Source: CAWDLX01 sp046728155
Lineage (GTDB): Bacteria > Actinomycetota > Actinomycetes > Mycobacteriales > Micromonosporaceae
Length of the DNA: 64,000 bases
Direction: 5' to 3'
NCBI GenBank assembly: GCA_046728155.1
Contig: JBKPDY010000014.1
Span: 1-64,000, forward strand
How positions within the stretch are numbered: position 1 is the first letter of the stretch; every line of letters begins with the position of its first letter. A model generated the notes under the pieces. It did not search any database. It was not told where the DNA came from and worked only from the letters and a program-made list of their open reading frames with translations. Positions 16,860-24,566 of this stretch are shown piece by piece. Position numbers and translations under genes: made by a program.

Positions 16860-17867
16860 CTACTCCGGCACGACGTTGGGCGGTGCGGCCGGGCCGATCC
16901 GTTCGGCGAAGTTGGCGATCGTACGGCGCAGGCCCTCTTCCGGTGTGACCTTCGGCTCATAACCCAGCAGCGTGCGGGCCCGCGTCAGGTCGGGTCGGCG
17001 CATGTCGGGGTCATCTGGGGTGCGGGGGAGGAACACGATCTCCGACCGGCTCCCGGTGAGCTGGACCACCAGGCGGGCAAGGTCGATCATGGAGATCTCG
17101 TGCTCGGTTCCGCAGTTGATCGGGCCGGTCTCGGTCGAATCGAGAAGCGCGAGAATGCCCGTGACCAGGTCGTCGACATAGCAGATCGAGCGGGTCTGAG
17201 TACCCGTGCCGAAGACGGTGACCGGCTCGCCGCGCAGCGCCTGCCTGATGAACGTGGGTATCGCACGACCGTCGGTCATAGCCATGCGTGGTCCGTACGT
17301 GTTGAAGATACGTACGATCGCGACATCGACTCCCCGGTCACGCCGGTACGCCATCGTGGCCGCCTCGGCGAAACGCTTCGACTCGTCATAGACAGCCCGC
17401 TCTCCGACCGGATTCACGTTGCCCCAGTAGTCCTCGTTCTGAGGGTGGACCAATGGGTCGCCGTAGGCCTCAGAGGTCGACGCCATGAGGAAGCGGGCGC
17501 CGTCGGCCACTGCCCGCTCGAGCAGGTGCAGCGTGCCGGCGGAGTTGACCTTCATGATCTCGATCGGAAGCTTGCGGAAGTCCGTCGGGCTCGCGGGTGA
17601 GGCGAGGTGCAGGATCGCGTCGAACGGCCGGCTCAGCGCCTCGGCATCCGACGGCAGCGGACCGGAGAGGTCGGCCTCCACCAGTGTGAAGCGTGGGTGG
17701 CCCTCCAGATGAGCCACGTTCTCCTTCGACCCGGTGAGGAAGTTGTCCACCGCGACGACCGTCGCCCCACGCGCGACCAGGCGTTCGCTCAGGTGGGAGG
17801 GCACGAACCCCGCGCCACCGGCAACCAGCACCCGGCTGCCTTCCCCGAAACGCGGCTCCACACTCAT
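16860..17867 (-). CDS. NAD-dependent sugar epimerase/decarboxylase (UXS-like)
   Basis: 335-residue extended short-chain dehydrogenase/reductase. The NAD-binding GGAGFVPSHL is near residue 17, and the catalytic YDESKRFAE (YxxxK) near residue 159. NTYGPRMAMTDGRAIPTFI and TRSICYVDDLV match UDP-glucuronate decarboxylases (UDP-GlcA to UDP-xylose), although dTDP-glucose-dehydratase-like relatives cannot be excluded. Sugar nucleotides from it could feed the polymer handled by the LCP ligases next door. The ATG at 17867 overlaps the stop of a 9-residue repeat micro-ORF (ATGA). Confidence 0.88.
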   Translation of the reverse strand: MSVEPRFGEGSRVLVAGGAGFVPSHLSERLVARGATVVAVDNFLTGSKENVAHLEGHPRFTLVEADLSGPLPSDAEALSRPFDAILHLASPASPTDFRKLPIEIMKVNSAGTLHLLERAVADGARFLMASTSEAYGDPLVHPQNEDYWGNVNPVGERAVYDESKRFAEAATMAYRRDRGVDVAIVRIFNTYGPRMAMTDGRAIPTFIRQALRGEPVTVFGTGTQTRSICYVDDLVTGILALLDSTETGPINCGTEHEISMIDLARLVVQLTGSRSEIVFLPRTPDDPDMRRPDLTRARTLLGYEPKVTPEEGLRRTIANFAERIGPAAPPNVVPE

Positions 17868-17893
17868 ACCGGCTCGCCTCCGCGCTCGCGCAT
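17864..17893 (-). repeat. MIRU-like leader element, copy C (minimal, 30 nt)
   Basis: The shortest copy: ATG at 17893, peptide MRERGGEPV, TGA overlapping the epimerase ATG (ATGA). Only the 3' half of the consensus (ERGGE plus ribosome-binding site) remains, with GGAGG 9 nt from the start. It begins 10 bp after the stop of the upstream flavin reductase gene, so it nearly bridges the two genes. Confidence 0.7.
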
Positions 17894-17903
17894 GACGCCA
17901 ACC

Positions 17904-18440
17904 CTATCCACTCTGTTCGGGCCGCCCGGCTGGCCCGTCCGCGTACCGGCCACGGTAATGGATCAGCGGCTGATCCTCGTTCCCCAGCCGGACCACCTCA
18001 ACGGTGGCCATGACGAGGATGCTCCAACCGATCGAGGTGGTCCGGTCGAGATGGCAGCCGACCCAGGTTCGTCCACCCTCGGGCACCGGCCCGTACTCCG
18101 TGCTGAGCCAGCCAGCCTGGAACGGGCCGCCGGGCGCGGGAAGGATTCCGGCCAGGATGTCGGCAAGTCGACGGTCAGATCCCTGCAGGACGGATACCGC
18201 GAATCTCTCCGTTTCACCTACCGCACGGTATAAGTCGGACTCCTCGTCGATCACTCCGGCCAGGCGGCCCGGGTCACCGTCAATGACAAGGGTGGACGAC
18301 ACCGTCAGCCCGGCCGGCCGGCCGTCGCCGGCGTACGCGGTCCACAGGGTGACCGCCGCCGGGAGTCGACCCCGCAGCCGCCGGACCGCCGACTTGGCAT
18401 CCTCCGGGGTCGCGAACGGGTCGGAAGTGTGGATGGTCAC
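17904..18440 (-). CDS. Flavin reductase-domain protein
   Basis: 178 residues from GTG 18440 (MTIHTSDPFATPEDAKSAV); longer frames overlap the divergent VOC gene. It fits the FMN-binding flavin-reductase-like split-barrel family: LPAAVTLWTAYAGDGRPAGLTVSS (in part) near the N-terminus corresponds to the flavin-binding T-x-x-P/S region, and the RWVGCHLDRTTS-like segment lies C-terminal. It may supply reduced flavin to a monooxygenase, but none is adjacent. The start lies 45 bp from the start of the divergent VOC gene, so they share a promoter region. Confidence 0.8.
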   Translation of the reverse strand: MTIHTSDPFATPEDAKSAVRRLRGRLPAAVTLWTAYAGDGRPAGLTVSSTLVIDGDPGRLAGVIDEESDLYRAVGETERFAVSVLQGSDRRLADILAGILPAPGGPFQAGWLSTEYGPVPEGGRTWVGCHLDRTTSIGWSILVMATVEVVRLGNEDQPLIHYRGRYADGPAGRPEQSG

Positions 18441-18485
18441 GCTGGGAACGCTACGACTGTCGGGGGTGAGTATTAGCGTCCGGGG

Positions 18486-18935
18486 ATGGCTGTCGCATAC
18501 AAGATCTGCATCGATTGCGCCGACCCGCACCGGCTCGCGGCCTTCTGGGCGGAGGCTCTGGACTACGTCGTCGAGGACCACTCCGCACTGATCACCTACC
18601 TTCTGGGCGAGGGTCGAGCGACTCAGGACGATGTGACCACTGTGGACGGCCGACTCGCCTGGCGAACGGCCGCGGCCGTACGGGACCCGGCTGCACCGGT
18701 GGATCCCCGAAGCGGCATCGGTCAGGGCGGCCGCGTCCTGTTCCAGGTCGTCCCAGAGCCGAAGACGGTGAAGAACCGGGTACACCTCGACCTGCACGTC
18801 GGCGCCGATCGCCGACCCGACGTCGTTGCGCACCTCACGGAACTGGGCGGCTCGGTCCTGTGGGAGAGCAGCGAACAAGGCTCCGTGTGGATCACCATGG
18901 CCGACCCCGAAGGCAACGAGTTCTGCGTCGCCTGA
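18486..18935 (+). CDS. VOC/glyoxalase-like domain protein
   Basis: 149-residue protein of the vicinal oxygen chelate superfamily (glyoxalase_6 type). It begins VAYKICIDCADPHRLAAFWAEALDY, typical of the group, and the second half has NRVHLDLHVGADRRPDVVAHL and ITMADPEGNEFCVA, where His and Glu metal-site positions lie. The enzyme could be a lyase, isomerase or resistance protein; nothing here decides. It is divergent from flavin reductase and converges on the GTPase pair across a strong hairpin. Confidence 0.85.
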   Translation: MAVAYKICIDCADPHRLAAFWAEALDYVVEDHSALITYLLGEGRATQDDVTTVDGRLAWRTAAAVRDPAAPVDPRSGIGQGGRVLFQVVPEPKTVKNRVHLDLHVGADRRPDVVAHLTELGGSVLWESSEQGSVWITMADPEGNEFCVA

Positions 18936-18956
18936 GGCCGGGTCGCCGGCGAATCT

Positions 18957-18995
18957 TGGAAACTTTCACCCCCGCCCGGGGGGTAGAGGTTTCCA
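18957..18995. terminator. Strong bidirectional hairpin between convergent genes
   Basis: TGGAAAC at 18957-18963 pairs with GTTTCCA at 18989-18995, with an inner CCCCC/GGGGG pairing around a GCCC loop. Flanking bases extend the stem further. It lies between the stops of the VOC gene (18935) and the GTPase gene (19005), where a two-way terminator is expected. Confidence 0.75.
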
Positions 18996-19004
18996 GGATC
19001 CTGT

Positions 19005-20618
19005 TTAGGCGGGGCGAGTGCGTCGGCTCGCGGCCGCTTGGAGGGCGGCCCTCGCGGCGACGTAGTCATGGAGCACCTCGCGTGCTGGTGCGATGCTTTG
19101 TTCGGCGACCGTCGCAGTGGCGTCGCGCAGGCTGGCCTGGACTCTGGCGGCATACCGGCGCCCGCGCGCCCGGGCCCATGGACGGGCGACGAGTGGTACG
19201 GATAGCGCGACCAGTAACCCCGCGCTCGCGAGCAAGAGCGGCAGCGAAGGCCCGGCGACCCGCGGCGGCGCCGGTCCGCCGCCCCACGTGTGCCAAGCGA
19301 GCCAGGCACCGCCGGCGACCAGCGAGGCGAGACCGAGCCAGAACAGCACCCGGGCGAGCAGCCAACCGATCCGCCGCGGGGGTGGGGGCGCGGCGTGCGT
19401 CAGAGCCTCGCCCAGCTCGTCGGGAATCCGCCCGGCGCCACCACTGATGGCCCGTTGGACCTGGTCCTGCCACGGGGCCGGCAACCCGGCACCCGCCACC
19501 GCGGCGGCTCGGCGTACGGCGGCCGCGACCAGCGCCGGATCCGCCGGTGGCACCCGGCTGCTGCCACGCTGTCCGGCCGACCGCCGTTGGAAGGGCCAAC
19601 CGGGCACGGATGCCCGCCGGGCGTAGCCGCGCCCGGCGGCGGCCGCGACCGCCTGGACGCTGGCCGCAGTCCCGAACTCCTCCGCCAACTCCGCGCGGGT
19701 CGTGGCGTCCAGTACTTCATCCGGCGCCGTCCGTTGCGTCCGTACCAGCGGGATGAGCTGGTCGACCGCCTGGTCAAGCTCGCCCTCGAGACGGGAGAAC
19801 GCGGCGTGGCGTCCGGCGATCGCCTTTTCGAGCAGCGTTCGCAGGTCGGCCACCCCAGCGCCGGTACGGGCCGACGTGCCGAGAACCGGCACACCAGCCA
19901 GTCCATCGGCTTCGACCAGCCGGGCGAGGTCCGCGAGACACCGCCGCTCGTCAGCCGGTGTGAGCAGGTCGGTCTGGTTGAAGACGACCACGGTCACCTC
20001 TCGCAGCGCGCCCATCCGGCTGAGGTACTCCTCATGCACGGTCTGGTCGGCGTACTTCTGCGGGTCGAGAACCCAGATTACGAGGTCGACCACGCCGACG
20101 AGACGGTCGGTCTCGAGTCGGTGCCCGGTCGCGACGGAGTCCAGGTCGGGCAGGTCGAGCAGGACCAGGCCGCGCAGTGCCGCTTCGTCCTCGGCGTCGA
20201 GCAAGCTCTCCCGGTGGAACCGGTGCGAGACGCCCAGCCAGTCGAGCAGTTGGTCCGCGCCGTGCTCTCCCCAGACACAGGCGTGGGCGGAGCCGGTCGT
20301 CGGCCGCAGATGGCCGGTGACGGACAGTTGTATCCGGCCCAGCGCGTTGAACAGGCTCGACTTTCCGCCGCCGGTGGCGCCGGCGAGGGCGACCACCGTG
20401 TGTTCACCAGAGAGGCGTAGCCGCGCGCCCGCCCGTTCGCTCAGCTCGGCTGCGCCCGCTAGGGAAGAAATATCCACATCGGACAGATCAGAGTCGGCGG
20501 CGACGTGCGCCCAGGCCACCCGGACGAATGCGCCCAGGGCCTCGAATCTCTCGGCGAGTGAGCCCCGCTCCTCCGGCGGCACAGGCTCCCCGTCCGCCGT
20601 CCACGACTCTGTCCTCAT
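19005..20618 (-). CDS. Membrane-anchored predicted GTPase (YfjP-like)
   Basis: 537 residues. The N-terminal TRAFAC GTPase domain has G1 ALAGATGGGKSSLFNAL (about residue 80), G3 LLDLPDLDS and G4 VVFNQTDLL. The C-terminal part has two TM segments (about residues 427-447 and 461-481) in a Pro/Arg-rich context. The layout suits a membrane-associated GTPase of the YfjP/dynamin-like group. Its start overlaps the stop of the upstream GTPase gene (ATGA), so the two are translated together and may form a heteromeric pair. Role could be membrane remodelling or envelope homeostasis; unproven. Confidence 0.85.
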   Translation of the reverse strand: MRTESWTADGEPVPPEERGSLAERFEALGAFVRVAWAHVAADSDLSDVDISSLAGAAELSERAGARLRLSGEHTVVALAGATGGGKSSLFNALGRIQLSVTGHLRPTTGSAHACVWGEHGADQLLDWLGVSHRFHRESLLDAEDEAALRGLVLLDLPDLDSVATGHRLETDRLVGVVDLVIWVLDPQKYADQTVHEEYLSRMGALREVTVVVFNQTDLLTPADERRCLADLARLVEADGLAGVPVLGTSARTGAGVADLRTLLEKAIAGRHAAFSRLEGELDQAVDQLIPLVRTQRTAPDEVLDATTRAELAEEFGTAASVQAVAAAAGRGYARRASVPGWPFQRRSAGQRGSSRVPPADPALVAAAVRRAAAVAGAGLPAPWQDQVQRAISGGAGRIPDELGEALTHAAPPPPRRIGWLLARVLFWLGLASLVAGGAWLAWHTWGGGPAPPRVAGPSLPLLLASAGLLVALSVPLVARPWARARGRRYAARVQASLRDATATVAEQSIAPAREVLHDYVAARAALQAAASRRTRPA

Positions 20619-22429
20619 GCGGCGACGCCAATCCCGTCCCCCCGGCTGGCGACGTGGACGCGCCCGGCCAGATCCCGCAACCGTTGAGCCAAGCCAGGGT
20701 CGGCGCCGATGGCCGCCACCGGAGCCAGGTGCCGCTCCACTTCGGCATCGAGCAGGCCACCAACGCGGACGAGCAGTTCCGCTCGGGCGCGCTCTCCGAG
20801 CGAACGAAGACGGTCGTCGTCGAGCACCCTACGCAGAACGTCGGCGGCGGCGCTGTCATCGGTGACGGTTTCGCGTGACGGCGCGAGCGCTGCGATCGTG
20901 GCGAAGAGCACCGTCGCTGCCGTCGCGTACGAGCGTGACGGCGTACGCACGGTTGCCGCCTCCGCGCGGACCACCGCGCGCAGCCACCGTTGCCAATCGT
21001 GGACCAGATCGTGGCTGGCGTCGGCGAAACCGGGCCAGGGCCGGCCGAGACTGGAGTCGGCGGCGAGCAGGACCTGCCCGGAAGCGTCGGCGCGCCACCC
21101 ATCGCGGCATCGCGCGGCCCCGGCTACATCCGCTTCGACGATCAGCCCCGCCAGCGCCGCGGCGACCGCGGGCAGGAACGCACGACCCGGCTGCGGTTGG
21201 TTCGGCGGTACGGGCAATGCCTCATCCCTACCGCGGACCGTCGCACTTCGCAGCGCTGGCCCGATCTCTCCGCTCGCGAGCAGCGGCAGCCATTGTGAGT
21301 ACGCCTCGCCGCGAAGAGCCGCACCCGAACGTACGTGAGACTCCACATCGGACATCGCCTCGGCGAACGCCCGCCGACACGCCGCGGCCAAGTGCGACTT
21401 CGCCTCCGTCTGATGGTCGGCGGCCGCAGCGAGCCGCTGCACGCGGTCCGGCACCGTTTTCACCGCGCCCAGCAGTGTCCGGTCGGTCAACCCTCGTCGC
21501 CGGGCCGCGTCGCCGGCCACCTCGTCCAGCCACATCTTGACCGGACGGATCAGCGGTTCGGGGAGCAGACCGTGACCATCCAGAATGGACTCTTCAATGA
21601 CGAACAGTGGAGCCTCGCCGAGGTCTTGGGCCGACAACATCTGTCCGAAGTGGGCGGTGATGTCCTCGCTGGCGTCAGATGGAACGCGGTCGAGGATGAT
21701 CGCGACCGCGGTGCCGCGATCGCGGGCTTCCCGCAGCAGGCGCCACGGGACCGCGTCGGCATAACGTGCCGCCGTCGTCACGAAGAGCCACAGATCGCCG
21801 GCGGAGAGGAGCTCGCGGGCCAGTTCACGGTTGGACGCGACCACCGAGTCGATGTCGGGTGCGTCCACCAATGCGATACCGGGGCGAAGAGCGGGCGCGT
21901 TGATCAACTGGAGCGTGCGCTCACCGGCCCGCGACGACCGGGCCAGATCGGGCAGGATGTCGCCGCGGGCGAACCACGCGGCGTCACCAGGATTGCTGAC
22001 CAGCAGGGGCGAACGGGTCGTCGGTCTGATCACGCCTGTGCGGCTCACCGGGGCCCGGACGAGGCTGTTGACGAGCGTCGACTTCCCCGCGCCGGTGGAG
22101 CCGCCGACGACCGCCAGCAGCGGCGCGTCGACCCGGTTGAGCCGCGGGAGGATGTAATCGTCGAGTTGTTCAAGCAGCGCGGTCGCCGTAGCCGTGGCGA
22201 TGACTGCGCTCGGCAGCCTGAGCGGGTACCTCGCGTGCGCCACGACCTCGCGCAGGTCGGCGAGTGTCGCGGCCAGGTCGGGGCTGGCCCAGGGGCCGCC
22301 GTCAGCCGCCCGCGAGGGTCCCTTCGCCTGGTCGGGCCCACGATCCTGATCGTCGGCTGCGCCGACCGCGCGCAGCCGGCGCCGCCACGCCTCGACCAAG
22401 GCCGCGGACGGGCTCGGCTCTCTGCTCAC
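20615..22429 (-). CDS. Large dynamin-like GTPase, partner of the YfjP-like gene
   Basis: 604 residues from GTG 22429 (MSREPSPSAALVEAW); an upstream TTG at 22465 is less likely. G1 VVGGSTGAGKSTLVNSL, G3 LVDAPDIDS and G4-like IILDRVPSD are present. The long helical C-terminal half has only one modest hydrophobic patch, so unlike its partner it lacks clear TM anchors. Stop overlaps the partner's ATG. Streptomyces has paired dynamin-like proteins acting in sporulation septation; whether this pair is equivalent is an open question. Confidence 0.85.
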   Translation of the reverse strand: MSREPSPSAALVEAWRRRLRAVGAADDQDRGPDQAKGPSRAADGGPWASPDLAATLADLREVVAHARYPLRLPSAVIATATATALLEQLDDYILPRLNRVDAPLLAVVGGSTGAGKSTLVNSLVRAPVSRTGVIRPTTRSPLLVSNPGDAAWFARGDILPDLARSSRAGERTLQLINAPALRPGIALVDAPDIDSVVASNRELARELLSAGDLWLFVTTAARYADAVPWRLLREARDRGTAVAIILDRVPSDASEDITAHFGQMLSAQDLGEAPLFVIEESILDGHGLLPEPLIRPVKMWLDEVAGDAARRRGLTDRTLLGAVKTVPDRVQRLAAAADHQTEAKSHLAAACRRAFAEAMSDVESHVRSGAALRGEAYSQWLPLLASGEIGPALRSATVRGRDEALPVPPNQPQPGRAFLPAVAAALAGLIVEADVAGAARCRDGWRADASGQVLLAADSSLGRPWPGFADASHDLVHDWQRWLRAVVRAEAATVRTPSRSYATAATVLFATIAALAPSRETVTDDSAAADVLRRVLDDDRLRSLGERARAELLVRVGGLLDAEVERHLAPVAAIGADPGLAQRLRDLAGRVHVASRGDGIGVAA

Positions 22430-22582
22430 GCCACAAGAGTGCCCGATTAGGGCATAAACCGCCAATTACCCGTTAACCGGCGGCTGACGGATTGGCGCCT
22501 CGGTTCGTGGCCGTTCCGCTGCCCGTGCTGGACGGTTGGGTCAGGCTGAGTCCCCTATGGCGGACCAGAGACTCCCCAACCG

Positions 22583-22635
22583 CGCGCGAGGGCACCCCGT
22601 TCGAGCGATCAGCTGCGGAAGGGTGCCCTTCGCGC
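22583..22635 (-). terminator. Long-stem hairpin downstream of the lipoprotein gene
   Basis: CGCGCGAGGGCACCC (22583-22597) pairs with GGGTGCCCTTCGCGC (22621-22635) almost completely, around a 23-nt loop. It starts 9 bp after the stop of the lipoprotein gene on the minus strand, and could serve as its terminator. No U run follows. Confidence 0.65.
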
Positions 22636-22643
22636 CGGGGAAG

Positions 22644-23099
22644 TCAGGCGCAGGCGGCGGTGAGGGCCTGGTCCAGCTCGTTGAACTTCGCGGTCGCCTG
22701 CGGAAGCGTCTGGCTGTTACCGCTGGCGACGAAGCTCTGCACATACGTGACGAAGTTGGTTATCGCGGTCTTGACCTCGGGCTTGATCGGCTTTGCGGCA
22801 AAGCCGTTGAACGCCGTGACCCAGTCACTCTGAATCTTCAGCAGGTCGGACTGCAGCTGTGGATCGACGGTGCCGCCGGCCGCAATGCTGGCAAACGCGG
22901 CCTGGATCTTGGCTATCACGGCGGCCCCGTTCTGCTTCTCCATCGCGATCGCCTGGGTACAGACGTCCTTGGTCTCGTCCTGTGTTGTGCTGCTAGCGGC
23001 CGGCGTGGTCGTGCCGTTGCTCGGTGTGCCGCTGCTGCACGCGGCCACTCCACCCAACGCCACGCCCGCCAACACGGCCGCGATCAGAACCTTGCGCAT
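22644..23099 (-). CDS. Small secreted lipoprotein, function unknown
   Basis: 151 residues from ATG 23099, supported by GAGGAG 8 nt upstream. The signal peptide MRKVLIAAVLAGVALGGVAAC ends in a lipobox (GVAAC), so the mature Cys would be lipidated. A Thr/Ser/Pro linker follows, then a helical domain (about residues 45-151) rich in Ala, Lys and Gln with spaced cysteines (DVCTQ and the C-terminal AACA). It resembles small actinobacterial lipoproteins without a defined role. It lies downstream of the dimethylargininase gene on the same strand (79-bp gap). Confidence 0.8.
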   Translation of the reverse strand: MRKVLIAAVLAGVALGGVAACSSGTPSNGTTTPAASSTTQDETKDVCTQAIAMEKQNGAAVIAKIQAAFASIAAGGTVDPQLQSDLLKIQSDWVTAFNGFAAKPIKPEVKTAITNFVTYVQSFVASGNSQTLPQATAKFNELDQALTAACA

Positions 23100-23178
23100 G
23101 GACCGAACTCCTCGGGGAAACGGCAATGTGGCACACGGAAGCCCAGACTGTAGCGGACATCCGCAATCGCCGCTGTCG

Positions 23179-24018
23179 TCAGGATGGCAACCGGCGCAAC
23201 TCCGCGACGCAGCATTTGACGCTGCCGCCACCCTTCTTGAGCTCGCTCAACTCGATCGGCACCGGCTCGTACCCGGCATCGGCGATGCGTACCGCGAAGG
23301 CTTCTGCCTCGGCGCTGACCAGCACGTGGCGACCGTCACTGACGAGATTCAGACCGAAGGCGAGGGCGTCGGATTCGTCCGCGATAAGCGCGTCGGGGAA
23401 CAGAGCCCCCAAAACGTGCTGGCTTGCCGGAGAGAAGGCGCCCGGGTAGTAGGCGATGCGCTCGTCGTCGAGCACGCCGAGGGCCACGTCGAGGTGGTAG
23501 AACCGGTCGTCGACCAGCCGTAGGGAGGTGACCGGACGGTGCAGCACCTCCTGTGCCTCGGCGTGCGCGGCGAGCTCGGTACGGAACCCGTAGCCGGCGA
23601 GCACCAGCCCACCGGACGTACCCGGAAGATACGCGAAGTCGCCCTCACCCTCGTTGATCGCCGTTGGCGGTACGAACCGCCAGGTCGACGGGTCGGCCTC
23701 GTAGAAGGCCCGGTGCTCGGTCGCCTCGGCACCCCGTTGGTGGTAGCGGAAGCGGGCGCCGTAGACCACACCGTCGACCGAGAACGCGCCGTTCGCGGCG
23801 TAGACCATGTCGGGGAGCCCGGCACGGGGCTCGAGTACCTCGACCGCGTGGCCCAGCCCGATCAGCGTCTCGCGGAGGCCCTGCCACTGCTTGAGGGCGA
23901 ACTCGGTGTCCACCGGCGTCGCCGTATCCATCCAGGGATTTATCGCGTACTCGACCGTGTAGTGCTCGGGTGGGCACATGAGGTATTCGCGGCGCCGCAG
24001 CGGGGTCTTCACGATCAC
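23179..24018 (-). CDS. Dimethylargininase (DDAH) / amidinotransferase-fold hydrolase
   Basis: 279 residues from GTG 24018. The amidinotransferase-like fold of N-dimethylarginine dimethylaminohydrolases: YLMCPPEHYTVEYAINPWMD at the N-terminus, EGEGDFAYL, YHLDVALGVL with the catalytic His, and GGGSVKCCVAE with the catalytic Cys at the C-terminus. It would hydrolyse methylated arginine to citrulline and methylamine; arginine-type substrates are an alternative. It is divergent from an Lrp/AsnC regulator (about 60 bp between starts), which suggests control by an amino acid. Confidence 0.88.
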   Translation of the reverse strand: MIVKTPLRRREYLMCPPEHYTVEYAINPWMDTATPVDTEFALKQWQGLRETLIGLGHAVEVLEPRAGLPDMVYAANGAFSVDGVVYGARFRYHQRGAEATEHRAFYEADPSTWRFVPPTAINEGEGDFAYLPGTSGGLVLAGYGFRTELAAHAEAQEVLHRPVTSLRLVDDRFYHLDVALGVLDDERIAYYPGAFSPASQHVLGALFPDALIADESDALAFGLNLVSDGRHVLVSAEAEAFAVRIADAGYEPVPIELSELKKGGGSVKCCVAELRRLPS

Positions 24019-24080
24019 CAAGGGTAGGTAGGCTGTGTTGCCGGAAACAGTCGGTTTCGTTGCAGACAGGAGGCGATCCG

Positions 24081-24524
24081 TTGCAGCTTGACGAAACAGA
24101 CCAGCGAATCATTGCAGCGTTGTCGAACGATGCACGCAGCTCGTTCGCCGACATCGGGCAGCTGGTCGCGCTGTCCGCGCCGGCCGTCAAGCGACGCGTC
24201 GACCGGTTACGAACGGCCGGAGTGATCAAGGGTTTCACGGCGGTGGTGGATCCGGCGGCAGTGGGATGGACCACCGAAGCCTTCGTCGAGCTCTTCTGCA
24301 CCGGACGCACAACTCCGGCCCAGATCGCCGCCGCGGTGCGCCGGCACCCGGAGGTGGTCGGTGCCTACACGATCTCGGGCCAGGCCGACGCGCTGGTCCA
24401 CCTCCGGGCCGCCGACATCAGGCATCTGGAGCAGGTGCTCGAGCGCCTGCGGTCCGAGCCGTTCGTGACATCGAGCCACAGCATGATCGTCCTGTCGCGT
24501 CTCGTCGACGGCTACCTCAACTGA
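24081..24524 (+). CDS. Lrp/AsnC-family transcriptional regulator
   Basis: 147 residues from TTG 24081. AGGAGG 7 nt before this codon makes it the better start than TTG 24060, which lies upstream of that site. The N-terminal HTH (LDETDQRIIAALSNDARSSF then ADIGQLVALSAPAVKRRVDRL) is followed by the RAM effector domain (VVDPAAVGWTTEAFVEL... VVGAYTISGQADALVHL). It probably regulates the divergent dimethylargininase gene and itself through the about 60-bp shared region. The effector is unknown but is usually an amino acid. Confidence 0.93.
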   Translation: MQLDETDQRIIAALSNDARSSFADIGQLVALSAPAVKRRVDRLRTAGVIKGFTAVVDPAAVGWTTEAFVELFCTGRTTPAQIAAAVRRHPEVVGAYTISGQADALVHLRAADIRHLEQVLERLRSEPFVTSSHSMIVLSRLVDGYLN

Positions 24525-24566
24525 ACCGGCCCGGAACGCACCGGCCGCGGGGAACGTCCAACGCGC

